Shown: positions 18,793 to 27,927 of the stretch, piece after piece
Layout: each line of letters begins with the position of its first letter
Numbering within the stretch: position 1 is the first letter of the stretch
Origin: Chlorobium sp. N1
Lineage (GTDB): Bacteria; Bacteroidota; Chlorobiia; Chlorobiales; Chlorobiaceae
DNA length: 64,000 bases
Direction: 5' to 3'
Assembly: GCF_004332115.1 (NCBI RefSeq)
Contig: NZ_SJPA01000001.1
Location: forward strand, 663,452 to 727,451
Position numbers and translations under genes: made by a program
The notes under the pieces: generated by a model
Database searches by the model: none
Told to the model about the DNA's origin: nothing
The model's input: the letters and a program-made list of their open reading frames with translations, nothing else

Positions 18793-20620
18793 GGGGCCGA
18801 TGGGAGGACGGGGCGGGTTCACCACCCAGCAGGACGACACCCTCAAAGGCCGGAAAGGCTCCGCCGACGGCTACATCGTCTCGCGCCTCCTGCAGTACGT
18901 CAAGCCGATGAAGGGGCTGGTTGCCACCGCGATGCTCGTCACCATCGGCGGCTCCTTCCTCGGACCGATGCGCCCCTACCTCACGAAAGTCGCCATCGAC
19001 GACCACATCTCGAAAGGGGACCTGCACGGGCTCGCCACCATCAGCCTGATCCTCGGCGCCGTCATCCTCCTCGACGGCCTCAAGCAGTACGCCGCCACCT
19101 GGCTGGCGCAGCTGATCGGCCAGAAAGCGGTCTTCAACATCCGCATGGACGTCTTCAGCCACCTGCAGAAACTCCCGGCGCGCTTCTACGACCGCAACCC
19201 GATCGGAAGGCTCATCACGCGCACCACCAACGACATCGAGTCGCTCAACGAGCTGCTCTCGAGCGGCATCGTCACCATCCTCGGCGACACCCTCCAGCTC
19301 GTCTTCATCGTCGGCATCATGGTATGGATCGACTGGCAGCTCACGCTCGTCGTGCTCGCCATCCTGCCGCTCATGCTCTACGCCACCTTCTTTTTCAAGA
19401 GCCGGGTCCGCAAGGCCTTCGGCGACGTGCGCACGCACCTGGCCCGGCTGAACACCTTCTTCCAGGAGCACATCACCGGTATGTCGATCGTGCAGCTCTT
19501 CAACCGCGAGGAGCGCGAGTCGGAGCACTACGCCGAGATCAACCGCGACCACCGCGACGCCAACATCCGCACGGTCTTCTACTTCTCCATCTACTACCCC
19601 CTCATCGAGACCCTCAGCGCCGCGGCGGCGGGGCTCGTGATCTGGTACAGCGGCGTGCGCCTCCTGAAGGCGGACCTCACGATCGGCGTGGTGATCTCGT
19701 TCGTGCAGTACATCTCGCTCTTCTTCCGCCCGCTGCAGCACCTCTCCGACAAGTTCAACACCATGCAGACGGCGATCGCGAGCTCCGACCGCATCTTCCG
19801 CCTGCTCGACGAGAAGGAGGGGCTCGAGGAGGACAGCGCAGCCGATACGAACGGGCAGCCGCTGCACTTCAGGGAGTCGATCGAGTTCAAAAACGTCTGG
19901 TTCGCCTACGAAGGAGAGAACTGGGTGCTGAAGGACGTCTCCTTCACGATACGGAAGGGAGAGAAGATCGCCATCGTCGGCGCCACCGGCAGCGGCAAGA
20001 CCACCATCATCAACATCCTCTCGCGCCTCTACCCCTACCAGAAGGGCGAGGTGCTCCTCGACGGCGTCCCGCTCGAAAAGATTCCGCAGCAGTCGCTGCG
20101 ACGGCGGATAGGCGTCGTCATGCAGGACGTCTTCCTCTTCTCCGGCACCATCCGCGAGAACCTCGCGTTCGCCAACCCCAACCTCCCCGTCGAAACCCTC
20201 AGGGCTGCGGCCGAAACGGTCGGTGCCGACCGGTTCATCAGGAAGTTCCCCGAAGGCTACGAGCACCGCATCCTCGAAAACGGCACCGGGCTCTCCGCCG
20301 GCCAGAAGCAGCTGATCGCCTTCGTGCGCGCCCTGCTCTACAACCCGGAGGTCCTCGTCCTCGACGAAGCGACGAGCTCGGTCGACACCGAGACCGAAGG
20401 GCTGGTCGACCGGGCCACCCTGCGGCTCATGAAGGGGCGCACCTCCATCATCATCGCCCACCGCCTCTCCAGCGTCCAGAGGGCCGACCGCATCATCGTC
20501 CTCCACAAGGGGGTCATCCGCGAAACCGGCACCCACCAGGAGCTGCTCCGAGAGCGCGGCCTCTACCACAAGCTCTACCTGCTCCAGCACCCGGAGAGGC
20601 TCGCCGCCGAGGGGGCATAG
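18785..20620 (+). CDS. ABC exporter, fused permease and ATPase
   Basis: 611 residues. After a Gly-rich N-terminus ([11 protein letters not shown]) come six membrane helices (about 40-330) and an ATPase domain with Walker [10 protein letters not shown] (about residue 398), Q-loop [11 protein letters not shown], signature LSAGQKQ, Walker [13 protein letters not shown] and H-loop IIAHRLSS. The signature LSAGQ in place of LSGGQ is known in heterodimer-type exporters and some multidrug exporters. Half-transporters of this kind work as dimers, and no partner is adjacent. It overlaps glmM by 8 bases. The substrate is unknown; the window's MsbA is a different gene at 58 kb. Confidence 0.92.
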   Translation: MGRGPMGGRGGFTTQQDDTLKGRKGSADGYIVSRLLQYVKPMKGLVATAMLVTIGGSFLGPMRPYLTKVAIDDHISKGDLHGLATISLILGAVILLDGLKQYAATWLAQLIGQKAVFNIRMDVFSHLQKLPARFYDRNPIGRLITRTTNDIESLNELLSSGIVTILGDTLQLVFIVGIMVWIDWQLTLVVLAILPLMLYATFFFKSRVRKAFGDVRTHLARLNTFFQEHITGMSIVQLFNREERESEHYAEINRDHRDANIRTVFYFSIYYPLIETLSAAAAGLVIWYSGVRLLKADLTIGVVISFVQYISLFFRPLQHLSDKFNTMQTAIASSDRIFRLLDEKEGLEEDSAADTNGQPLHFRESIEFKNVWFAYEGENWVLKDVSFTIRKGEKIAIVGATGSGKTTIINILSRLYPYQKGEVLLDGVPLEKIPQQSLRRRIGVVMQDVFLFSGTIRENLAFANPNLPVETLRAAAETVGADRFIRKFPEGYEHRILENGTGLSAGQKQLIAFVRALLYNPEVLVLDEATSSVDTETEGLVDRATLRLMKGRTSIIIAHRLSSVQRADRIIVLHKGVIRETGTHQELLRERGLYHKLYLLQHPERLAAEGA

Positions 20621-20701
20621 GATAGGCTGCTGCCCGCACCGCTCGCAGAAGCGCACTGGAAGGCCATCACCGAAACCCTCCACCGCCCCGAAACGCCCGG
20701 C

Positions 20702-20875
20702 TCACGCTTCCCCTGAAAGCCCTCCGCCGAGCGACGCCGCCACCGCGTAGCTGATCACGTCGACCTCGCTGCGCTTCTGGTGCTCAAGGCCGCCATAGAT
20801 ATTGCATAAAATGATGATGATCGCCGACAGATGCAAACAGGGCTCGGCGTACAGCCGGACACCCCTCAAGGCCCC
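20702..20875 (-). other. open frame continuing past the permease stop codon
   Basis: In the 255-base gap after the ABC exporter the frame of the FtsX-type permease stays open for 57 codons beyond its TAG (20876-20878), to TGA 20702-20704. It contains a hydrophobic stretch LSAIIIILCNIYGG followed by SEVDVISYAVAASLGGG. No ATG start; TTG 20867 or 20834 could serve. I do not recognise a family. It may be a remnant or a small unannotated membrane peptide. Confidence 0.25.
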
Positions 20876-22144
20876 CTACAGCGAGCTGTCGCGCAGCACC
20901 TGCACGGGTTCGAGCTTTGCCGCTCGGGCTGAGGGGAAGATGGCGGCGAAGGTGCTGATGAAGACCGTGACGCCGATGACGTAGACGAAGTAGAGCGGGT
21001 TGGTGGACATGCTGAACCCGGTCTTGGTGATGGGGCCCTGGGAGTTCTCGACGGGGATGCTGGCGAAGAGGTCTATGGCACCGATGGCGAGCAGGCCGCC
21101 GAAGAGCGCGCCGACGAGGCCGACGAGGAACCCCTCGAGCACGAACATCCCCACCAGCTGGCGCCGCGAGAAGCCGAAGGACTTCATGATGGCGATGTCG
21201 CGGCTCTTCTCGAAGATGGTGGTCACCAGGATGTTGGCCACCCCGAACCCGGAGACCACCCCCACGAACGCCACCAGCGAGAAGACGATGTAGCCGATGC
21301 GGGCGAAGAGCGAGAGCACGCCCGAGTTGGCCTCCTGCCAGGTGAGCGAGCGGTACCCGGTGAGCGCCTGGAGCTCGCGGGCGAGCGGGGTGTTGTCGAG
21401 CGGGTCGCGCACCTTCAGGGCGATGCCGCTCACCTTCCCGGCCGGCATGCCCTCGACGATCTGGGCCAGCCGGAGGGAGGAGAAGACGCTGTTGTCGGTG
21501 GCGTTCACCCCCGAGAAGAAGATCCCCGACACCTTGCACTGCCGGCTCGGCCCGGACCCCGGGATGATGGTCACCTCGTCGCCGAGCTTCAACTGCATGT
21601 CGCGGGCGACGGTGCGGCCGACGAGCAGCCCGTTGGCGGTGCGGCGGAACATCGCCGCGTCGCCCTCCGTCAGCTTCCCCCCGATGCCGCTGATGGCGTC
21701 CTCCCGTTCGAGCTCCACCCCCTTCAGGAGCAGCGGCTCGTTGCGGCGGCCCTTGACGAGCATCACCTGCGTCTCGACGTAGGGCGACGCGGCCCGTACT
21801 TTAGAAGCGTAGGCCGGGGAGGCGAGCATCGAGAGGATGCGCCGGTAGTTGGAGACCTCGTCGCGCTCCTGCTTCTCGGTATGGTCCTCGACCATGGAGA
21901 CCGCCTTGGGGCGCGCCGCCTCGAGCACGTTGACCGGCACGGGATCGATCTCCTCGCCCTTCAGGGTGATGTGCGGGGCGACGTCGATGATGGTCTCGAC
22001 GAAGGAGTCGAGCAGGCCGCGGGTGAGCGAAATGGTGGTGATGAGCACCATGGTGCTGACGGCCACGCCGACGATGGTCGTCACGCTCTGGCGCCGACGG
22101 CCGAGAAGGTGGCGCATGGCGACCTGGAAGAGAGTCTTGAGCAT
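20876..22144 (-). CDS. ABC transporter permease, FtsX/LolC-E-like
   Basis: 422 residues with the layout of the FtsX/MacB/LolC-E superfamily: one N-terminal membrane helix (TTIVGVAVSTMVLITTI), a large periplasmic domain (about 50-270, with LLVGRTVARDMQLKLGDEV), and three C-terminal helices (about 290-410) including the coupling region NILVTTIFEKSRDIAIMKSFG and the ending AAKLEPVQVLR. Such permeases pair with a separate ATPase to extract lipoproteins or expel compounds. No ATPase of the LolD/MacB type is adjacent, so the partner lies elsewhere. Start ATG 22144. It is convergent with the ABC exporter and divergent from fni. Confidence 0.88.
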   Translation of the reverse strand: MLKTLFQVAMRHLLGRRRQSVTTIVGVAVSTMVLITTISLTRGLLDSFVETIIDVAPHITLKGEEIDPVPVNVLEAARPKAVSMVEDHTEKQERDEVSNYRRILSMLASPAYASKVRAASPYVETQVMLVKGRRNEPLLLKGVELEREDAISGIGGKLTEGDAAMFRRTANGLLVGRTVARDMQLKLGDEVTIIPGSGPSRQCKVSGIFFSGVNATDNSVFSSLRLAQIVEGMPAGKVSGIALKVRDPLDNTPLARELQALTGYRSLTWQEANSGVLSLFARIGYIVFSLVAFVGVVSGFGVANILVTTIFEKSRDIAIMKSFGFSRRQLVGMFVLEGFLVGLVGALFGGLLAIGAIDLFASIPVENSQGPITKTGFSMSTNPLYFVYVIGVTVFISTFAAIFPSARAAKLEPVQVLRDSSL

Positions 22145-22252
22145 GGTCGGGCGTCGGAGGGAAGCGGAATGTTACGGGAATTTTTATTAAGTTATGACTT
22201 TTAGCGGGAAGTAAGAAAAACCCTTAACGGACAGCGGGGGCGGCCGGCCGGC

Positions 22253-23332
22253 ATGAGTACAACCATCACCAACAGCACTGCGGAGCGCAAGCACAGCCAC
22301 GTCGACATCTGCCTGCACGGCGAGGTCGCCTTCAGCTCGGCCACGACCGGCTTGGAGCGCTACCGGCTCCGCCACAACGCCCTGCCGGAGGTGAGCTTCG
22401 AGGAGATTTCGACCGAGACCGTCTTCCTCGGAAAGCACATCGGCATGCCGCTCATGATCTCCTCCATGACGGGAGGCTACAGCGAAGCGGCCGACCTGAA
22501 CCGGCAGCTTGCCGAATGCGCCGAACGGTTCCGGATCCCCCTCGGCGTCGGCAGCATGCGCCAGGCGCTCGAGGACACCCGGCACCGCGACAGCTTCTCC
22601 ATCGTCCGGCGCCACGCCCCCACCACCCAGCTCTTCGCCAACATCGGCGCCCCGGAAGTCGCCCGGGGGCTCTCCGACGAGGACCTCCGCACCATGACGG
22701 AGCTCATCCGGGCCGACGGGCTCATCGTCCACCTCAACGCCGCCCAGGAGCTCTTCCAGCCGGAGGGCGGAACGGATTTCCGGAGGGTGCTCGACCGCCT
22801 CGCCGACATCGCCGCAAAACTCGACCTGCCGGTCATCGCCAAGGAGGTCGGCTGCGGCATCGGCGCCGAAGCGGCCCGCCGCCTGCTCGCCGCCGGCGTG
22901 CGGGTCATCGACGTGGCCGGGGCCGGCGGCATCAGCTGGCAGAAGGTCGAGGAGGCGCGCTACACCCGCCGCTTCGGCACCGATGCCCGCTTCAGCGAAG
23001 GAGCGCTCGACGAGCTGCTCAACTGGGGCATCCCGACGGCCGAGTGCGTGGTCGAAGTCGACGCCCTGCGCCCCCGGGCCGGCGGCACGAAACCCTTCTT
23101 CGTCATCGCCTCCGGAGGCATCCGGAGCGGCCTCGACATCGCAAAGTCCATCGCCCTCGGGGCGGACCTGGCGGCCTCGGCCGGGGCGCTCCTGAAGGCG
23201 CTCCACCAGGGGAGGCTCGAGGAGACCCTCGGCGCCTGGCAGAACGACCTGCGCGCCGCCATGTTCCTCACCGGCTCCGGAAGCGTGGCCGAACTCCAGA
23301 AAAACCGGCCCATCGCCGTACAACGCCCGTAA
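22253..23332 (+). CDS. fni: type 2 isopentenyl-diphosphate delta-isomerase
   Basis: FMN-dependent interconversion of IPP and DMAPP. 359 residues with the family signatures: [17 protein letters not shown] near the start, [18 protein letters not shown] (FMN site), [24 protein letters not shown] with the conserved Gln, KEVGCGI, and the phosphate-binding [18 protein letters not shown]. Start ATG 22253. The polyprenyl diphosphate synthase gene begins 18 bases after the stop, so isomerase and prenyl chain elongation form one isoprenoid operon that also carries dprA. Confidence 0.97.
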   Translation: MSTTITNSTAERKHSHVDICLHGEVAFSSATTGLERYRLRHNALPEVSFEEISTETVFLGKHIGMPLMISSMTGGYSEAADLNRQLAECAERFRIPLGVGSMRQALEDTRHRDSFSIVRRHAPTTQLFANIGAPEVARGLSDEDLRTMTELIRADGLIVHLNAAQELFQPEGGTDFRRVLDRLADIAAKLDLPVIAKEVGCGIGAEAARRLLAAGVRVIDVAGAGGISWQKVEEARYTRRFGTDARFSEGALDELLNWGIPTAECVVEVDALRPRAGGTKPFFVIASGGIRSGLDIAKSIALGADLAASAGALLKALHQGRLEETLGAWQNDLRAAMFLTGSGSVAELQKNRPIAVQRP

Positions 23333-23350
23333 CCCTTCACAAGAGAAACC

Positions 23351-24343
23351 ATGACCGTCACGCAAGCGCTCGTAGAAGAGAAATACCGCCGGTACCACAA
23401 AAGGATCAACGACGCCCTCGGCGGGTGCTTCGCCGCCACCACCCCGGCCACCCTCTACGCCCCGGCCCGATACATCCTCGAAGGCAAGGGGAAGCGGATA
23501 CGCCCCTTCCTCACCCTGCTCGCCTCGGAGGCCGTCAGCGGCAGCTCCGAGAACGCGCTGAAGGTGGCGCTCGCCGTCGAGGTGCTGCACAACTTCACCC
23601 TGATGCACGACGACATCATGGACGAGGCCGAACTCCGCCACAACCGCCCCACCGTGCACCGTGAGTGGAACGCCAACGTCGCCATCCTCTCCGGCGACAT
23701 GATGATCGCCTACGCCTACGAGCTCGCCCTGCAGGCCGACACCAGCCGCCACGCCGAGCTCATCCACATCCTCAACCACGCCAACATCACCATCTGCGAA
23801 GGCCAGGCCCTCGACATGGAGCTCGAGGAGAAACAGGACGCCACGATCGCCGACTACCTCGACATGATCTCGAAGAAGACCGGCCGGCTCATCTCGGCCG
23901 CGCTCGAGGCCGGCGGCGTCGTCGCCGACGCGACCCCCGCAGAGGTGGAAAGCCTCGTACTCTTCGGCGAGAGGATCGGCCGCGCCTTCCAGATCCAGGA
24001 CGACTACCTCGACATCATGGCCGAGGAGGGCAAGTCCGGCAAGATGCCCGGCGGCGACGTCATCAACGGCAAGAAGACCTACCTCCTCCTGCGCTCGCTG
24101 GAGCTCACCTCGGGAGCGGACCACGAGCTGCTGCACTCGATCTACATGAACAAGGGGATCGGAAAAGAGCGCGTGCCGGACGTCAGGGCCATCTACGAGC
24201 GCTGCGGCGTGCTCGAGGAGACCGCGGGGCTCATCAACCGCGACACCGAAGAGGCGCTCACGGCGCTCGAGAGCCTGCCGCACGCCGAAGGGCGCGACTA
24301 CCTGCGGGGATTCGCCAACATCCTGATGAAGAGGGACTTCTGA
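23351..24343 (+). CDS. trans-polyprenyl diphosphate synthase (GGPP/FPP synthase family)
   Basis: 330 residues. The two aspartate-rich motifs that hold magnesium and the diphosphates are present: DDIMDEAELR (first, about residue 86) and DDYLDIMAEEGKSGK (second, about 216), with GKGKRIRPFL and KTGRLISAA also conserved. The residue before the first motif (HNFTLMHDDIMD) suggests a long-chain or geranylgeranyl product rather than strict farnesyl, but product length is not certain. In a green sulfur bacterium GGPP would feed chlorophyll/bacteriochlorophyll tails, carotenoids and quinones. Preceded by AGAGAAACC as a Shine-Dalgarno-like site. Its TGA overlaps the likely dprA start. Confidence 0.93.
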   Translation: MTVTQALVEEKYRRYHKRINDALGGCFAATTPATLYAPARYILEGKGKRIRPFLTLLASEAVSGSSENALKVALAVEVLHNFTLMHDDIMDEAELRHNRPTVHREWNANVAILSGDMMIAYAYELALQADTSRHAELIHILNHANITICEGQALDMELEEKQDATIADYLDMISKKTGRLISAALEAGGVVADATPAEVESLVLFGERIGRAFQIQDDYLDIMAEEGKSGKMPGGDVINGKKTYLLLRSLELTSGADHELLHSIYMNKGIGKERVPDVRAIYERCGVLEETAGLINRDTEEALTALESLPHAEGRDYLRGFANILMKRDF

Positions 24344-25269
24344 GGGAACGGGAACAGGAAGAGGCGCGCACCCTCCTGCTCGCCCTCACCCGCATCCCGG
24401 GCGTGGGGCCGGCGAAGCTGAAAACGCTCGCCGCCTCCCGCCCGGACCTCACCGGCATCCTCAGGCTCGGAAGGAACGAGCTCGCCCTCGTGCCGGGCAT
24501 CGGCGAGAAGCTCGCCGCCGATATCCACCGTTTTCTCCACTCCCCCGCCCTCAAGACGGCAGAGGACGAGGCGGAGCGCCAGCTCGAACAGCTCCACCGC
24601 CTCGGCGGGAGGATGGCGACCATCCTCGACGCCGACTACCCCTCCCTCCTCCGCGAGATCTACGACCCGCCACCCTGCCTCTTCATCCGCGGCACCCTCC
24701 CGCCCCCGGACGTTCCCGGCATATCGGTCGTCGGCACGCGCAAAGCCTCGACCTACGGCAGGAGCGCGGCAAGCCTCCTGGCCGGCGGGCTTGCGGCAAG
24801 GGGCGTCTGCATCTACAGCGGGCTCGCCTACGGCATCGACACGGCGGCCCACCGGGCGGCGATCGAGGCGGGAGGAACGACCGTCGCCGTGCTCGCCACC
24901 GGGGTCGACACCGTCTACACCGACCCGAACGGGAAGCTCTGGCCGAGGATCCTGGAGCGGGGAGCGCTCATCTCGGAAGAGTGGATAGGCTCGGAGACGG
25001 ACGCCGGGAAGTTCCCCAAGCGCAACCGCATCATCTCGGGCATCTCCGCCGGCACCCTCGTCGTGGAGTCCGCGCTCCGCGGCGGCTCGCTCAACACCGC
25101 CTCGAGCGCGCTCGAGCAGAACCGGGAGGTGTTCGCCGTGCCGGGCTCCATCTTCAGCGAAGGATCCCGGGGCACGAACCGCCTCATCCAGGAGGGCCAG
25201 GCAAAACCCGTCATGGCGGTCGAGGACGTGCTCCAGGAGTTCGGGCCGGCCTTCGCCCCCATAGGCTGA
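24340..25269 (+). CDS. dprA: DNA processing protein DprA
   Basis: Loads RecA onto incoming single-stranded DNA during transformation. The protein has an N-terminal helix-hairpin-helix part (LTRIPGVGPAKLKTLAA) and the Rossmann-like core with SVVGTRKASTYGRSAA, YSGLAYGIDTAAHRAA, ATGVDTVYTDPNG, FPKRNRIISGIS and EVFAVPGSIFSEGSRGTNRL, all family hallmarks. No ATG, GTG or TTG lies at a sensible place: the nearest in-frame candidate is CTG 24340, overlapping the upstream TGA as CTGA, with GAGGGA just before it. From there the product has 309 residues. The C-terminal winged-helix domain of some DprA proteins is absent or very short. Confidence 0.9.
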   Translation: MREREQEEARTLLLALTRIPGVGPAKLKTLAASRPDLTGILRLGRNELALVPGIGEKLAADIHRFLHSPALKTAEDEAERQLEQLHRLGGRMATILDADYPSLLREIYDPPPCLFIRGTLPPPDVPGISVVGTRKASTYGRSAASLLAGGLAARGVCIYSGLAYGIDTAAHRAAIEAGGTTVAVLATGVDTVYTDPNGKLWPRILERGALISEEWIGSETDAGKFPKRNRIISGISAGTLVVESALRGGSLNTASSALEQNREVFAVPGSIFSEGSRGTNRLIQEGQAKPVMAVEDVLQEFGPAFAPIG

Positions 25270-25404
25270 AAAAGAGCCGCCCGGCGCGCGGCGGAGCCAT
25301 AGGTTTTCGTCGCGGAATTATTACCTTTGAAAATGCATTTCCGGTGGTTTAGGCCGCTTAGGACCCCGTAAGGGACCGCTTCAAAACAACAAACAAAAAA
25401 CAAG

Positions 25405-25956
25405 ATGAACCGCATGAGAGACATTCTGAGCGCATGCCGCCGCACCGCCCTGGCCGCGATCTTCGGCCTCGCCATCGCCGCTCCTTCCCTCCAGGCCGCT
25501 CCCGCCGGCGCCGGCAAGGTGGGCGTCGTCGACTTCCCGAGGATCCTCCAGCAGATGCCCGAGGCCAAGCAGGCCGAGGCGACCCTGAAAGCCACCGCAG
25601 CCCCGTTCGAAAAGGAGCTCCAGCGCCAGCAGGCCGAGCTGCAGAAAGCGGCCGAAGCCTACGGCGCCGAGCGTGCCGCGATGAGCAAGCAGGCCCGCGA
25701 CCTCAAGGAGAAGGACCTGAACCTGAAGGCCCAGGGCATGCAGAAGTACAAGCAGGAGAAGTTCGGCCAGGGCGGCGCGCTCGACCAGAAGCAGCAGCAG
25801 CTGATCGTCCCCATCCGCCAGAAGCTCCTCACGGCCATCAAGACCATCGCCGACCGTGAAGGCTACTCGCTCGTCCTCGACAAGCAGGCCATGGTCTACG
25901 GCACCCCGGAGAGCGATTTGACCTTCAAGGTCATGAACCAGCTCAACATCAAGTAA
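25405..25956 (+). CDS. periplasmic chaperone, Skp/OmpH family
   Basis: 183 residues with a signal peptide (LAAIFGLAIAAPSLQA, cleavage near residue 31) and the OmpH start GKVGVVDFPRILQQMPEAKQ. The middle (about 55-125) is a long Lys/Gln/Ala coiled coil, the tentacles that hold unfolded outer-membrane proteins. The end returns to the body domain with IADREGYSLVLDKQAMVYG. It would carry barrel proteins to BamA, encoded at 7.2 kb. The 135-base gap after dprA suggests its own promoter. lptC follows after 29 bases. Confidence 0.9.
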   Translation: MNRMRDILSACRRTALAAIFGLAIAAPSLQAAPAGAGKVGVVDFPRILQQMPEAKQAEATLKATAAPFEKELQRQQAELQKAAEAYGAERAAMSKQARDLKEKDLNLKAQGMQKYKQEKFGQGGALDQKQQQLIVPIRQKLLTAIKTIADREGYSLVLDKQAMVYGTPESDLTFKVMNQLNIK

Positions 25957-25985
25957 TCACCAGACCGCTTACACCATCCTGCTTC

Positions 25986-26576
25986 ATGGGCATCCCTCTC
26001 AAGCATAGCGCAACCCTCCGGCGGGGTGCCCATACACTCCTCCTCATCCTCTGCACCGTCCTCATTGCGGTGCTCTCGGGCTGCGCTTCCGACAGCGGCC
26101 GCGAAAGCGACCCGAACGCTCCCGTCGTCGAGGACAACAGCCCGCTCCAGGAGAGCTGGCAGGTCGAGTTCGTCGTCTCGGAAGAGGGAGTGCGCAAGTC
26201 ACTCATCAGGGCCGGCCACGTCACGGAGTTCCGCGTAGAGGGGAAGAGCGAACAGCACCTCGACCAGGGTGTGAAGGTCGAGTTCTTCGACGCCGAAGGG
26301 CAGCGGACGACCGAAATCACGGCCGACCGCGCCGTCGTCTACGATAACCAGGACATCGAGGGGATGGGCCACGTGGTGATACGCTCAAGCGACAACACCG
26401 TCATCCGCACCGAATACGCCAAGCGCTCAGGCCTCGACCGCAGGATCCGCTCCGACCGGTTCGTCACGATCGACCGGCCCGACCAGCGGATCAGCGGATA
26501 CGGATTCGAAAGCGACCAGGAAATCCGCCATTATCGTATATTCCGTGGCAGCGGAGAGGGCATCCTCAAGCAGTAA
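25986..26576 (+). CDS. lptC: LPS export ABC transporter periplasmic protein LptC
   Basis: 196 residues. It begins with a hydrophobic segment ending in a lipobox-like VLSGC (Cys33), so it may be lipidated rather than a plain membrane anchor. Residues 60-190 have the LptA/LptC/OstA-type jellyroll pattern (VKVEFFDAEGQRTTEITADRA, DIEGMGHVVIRSSDNTVIRT, ISGYGFESD). LptC links the LptBFG motor to LptA in lipopolysaccharide transport. lptA and lptB are not adjacent. It sits between the Skp-like gene and panD in a same-strand run. Confidence 0.85.
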   Translation: MGIPLKHSATLRRGAHTLLLILCTVLIAVLSGCASDSGRESDPNAPVVEDNSPLQESWQVEFVVSEEGVRKSLIRAGHVTEFRVEGKSEQHLDQGVKVEFFDAEGQRTTEITADRAVVYDNQDIEGMGHVVIRSSDNTVIRTEYAKRSGLDRRIRSDRFVTIDRPDQRISGYGFESDQEIRHYRIFRGSGEGILKQ

Positions 26577-26607
26577 CCCCAACAGACCATAAGGAACAGA
26601 GCTTTTC

Positions 26608-26994
26608 ATGAAACTTCACCTCCTCAAATCGAAGATCCACAACGCAATCGTCACCAGCGGCGACCTCGAGTATGAAGGCAGCATCACCATCGACTGCGAA
26701 CTGCTCGAAAAAGCCGACATGATTCCCAACGAGAAGGTCCTCGTCGTCAACAACAACAACGGCGAGCGCTTCGAGACCTACATCATCAACGGCCGGCGCG
26801 GCTCCCGCGAAATCCAGCTCAACGGCGCCGCCGCGCGCTGCGCGCTTCCCGGCGACGAGATCATCATCATGACCTTCTGCGAAATCGAGGCCGAAGAGGC
26901 CCGGGAGTTCAAGCCGATGGTGCTCATCGTCGACCAGAACAACAACCCCAAGCGCCGCCACCGCATCGGGGAGGAAGACGAGCAGCTCGACTGA
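26608..26994 (+). CDS. panD: aspartate 1-decarboxylase proenzyme
   Basis: Makes beta-alanine for pantothenate. 128 residues, the usual size. The self-cleavage site Gly24-Ser25 is in place ([11 protein letters not shown]), where Ser25 becomes the pyruvoyl cofactor; [10 protein letters not shown] and the [33 protein letters not shown] and VDQNNNP stretches are all conserved. Start ATG 26608, with AAGGAA upstream. Same strand as lptC, 31 bases downstream. Confidence 0.97.
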   Translation: MKLHLLKSKIHNAIVTSGDLEYEGSITIDCELLEKADMIPNEKVLVVNNNNGERFETYIINGRRGSREIQLNGAAARCALPGDEIIIMTFCEIEAEEAREFKPMVLIVDQNNNPKRRHRIGEEDEQLD

Positions 26995-27047
26995 GCAGGC
27001 TGCTTGAGAGCAGAAGAAGCACACCGGGCCCCCAGAAAACTACGCAC

Positions 27048-27785
27048 ATGTCCCTCGCAATCGTCATCATGGCCGCGGGCAAAGGCACCCGCATGCAGTC
27101 CGACCTGCCGAAGGTCCTCCATAAGGCCGACGGCCGCGCGCTCGTCGAGCACGTCATCGTGAAGTCCGAAGAGCTCGATCCCGAAAAGATCGTCCTCATC
27201 GTCGGCCACAAGGCCGAACTGGTAGAGGACGCCGTCAGGCACTTCCCCGTCACCTGCGTCCTGCAGGAGCCGCAGCTCGGCACCGGCCACGCCGTCATGC
27301 AGGCCGAAGCGGCCCTCGAAGAGTTCCGGGGGGAGGTTCTCATCCTCTCGGGCGATGCCCCGCTCTTCACCACCGAAACGCTCCGCCGCCTCATCGGCTT
27401 CCACCGCGAAAGCCGCGCCGCGGCGACGGTGCTGACGGCCGACATGGATGACCCGACCGGGTACGGCCGCGTCATCCGCAGGGCCGGCACCGACAGCGTC
27501 CTGCGCATCGTCGAACAGAAGGACGCCACGGAGGAGGAGAAGGCGGTGCGGGAGATCAACAGCGGCGTCTACGTCTTCGAGGCCGAAACGCTCTTCGGTT
27601 CGCTGCAGGAGATCGGAACCGACAACGCGCAGGCGGAGTACTACCTCACCGACGTCTTCGGCATCTGCTTCCGGAAGGGAAAGAGGGTCGCGGCATGGAA
27701 GACCCCGAACCCCGACGAGATCCACGGCATCAACACCCCCGAGCAGCTGGCCCGCGCCGAAGCGCTCCTGCGGCGCGCGCACTGA
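27048..27785 (+). CDS. stand-alone UDP-GlcNAc pyrophosphorylase domain (GlmU N-terminal type)
   Basis: 245 residues equal to the uridyltransferase half of GlmU: AIVIMAAGKGTRMQSDLPKV (nucleotide loop), QEPQLGTGHAVMQAE, LSGDAPLFT, DPTGYGRVIRR, EINSGVYVFE, NAQAEYYLTD and HGINTPEQLARAE. The chain ends just where the linker helix of GlmU leads to the left-handed beta-helix, so the GlcN-1-P acetyltransferase domain is missing; a stop (TGA 27783-27785) and a terminator follow. It probably makes UDP-GlcNAc from GlcNAc-1-P, with acetylation done by another protein. Another sugar-nucleotide product cannot be excluded. Confidence 0.88.
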   Translation: MSLAIVIMAAGKGTRMQSDLPKVLHKADGRALVEHVIVKSEELDPEKIVLIVGHKAELVEDAVRHFPVTCVLQEPQLGTGHAVMQAEAALEEFRGEVLILSGDAPLFTTETLRRLIGFHRESRAAATVLTADMDDPTGYGRVIRRAGTDSVLRIVEQKDATEEEKAVREINSGVYVFEAETLFGSLQEIGTDNAQAEYYLTDVFGICFRKGKRVAAWKTPNPDEIHGINTPEQLARAEALLRRAH

Positions 27786-27836
27786 AGGCAGAAGAAAAGA
27801 CGAGGATGGCGACACAGAGGAGCCATCACAACGGGA

Positions 27837-27860
27837 AGCCGGGTCCAGCCCGGCTCTTTT
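27837..27860 (+). terminator. intrinsic terminator
   Basis: AGCCGGG (27837-27843), loop TCCAG, CCCGGCT (27849-27855), then CTTTTCG. It follows the uridyltransferase gene by about 50 bases and faces the minus-strand VOC gene. Confidence 0.75.
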
Positions 27861-27927
27861 CGTGTCCGTTCCGAGGAACGGAACGCCGCTATGGGAATGG
27901 GAGGGTAATGGAGGGGAACGGTGCCGC

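Noticed and set aside
18656..20683. Minus-strand open frame of 675 codons opposite the ABC exporter
   Set aside because: It is the mirror of a gene with all ABC motifs. Its product is full of Val, Glu, Asp and Gly as expected from reading GC-rich codons backwards, and it has no recognisable domain.
25322..25329. TACCTTTG before the Skp-like gene, a match to the Bacteroidota TAnnTTTG promoter element
   Set aside because: No TTTG element lies at the expected distance upstream, and the other promoters suggested in this window look like ordinary -35/-10 boxes.
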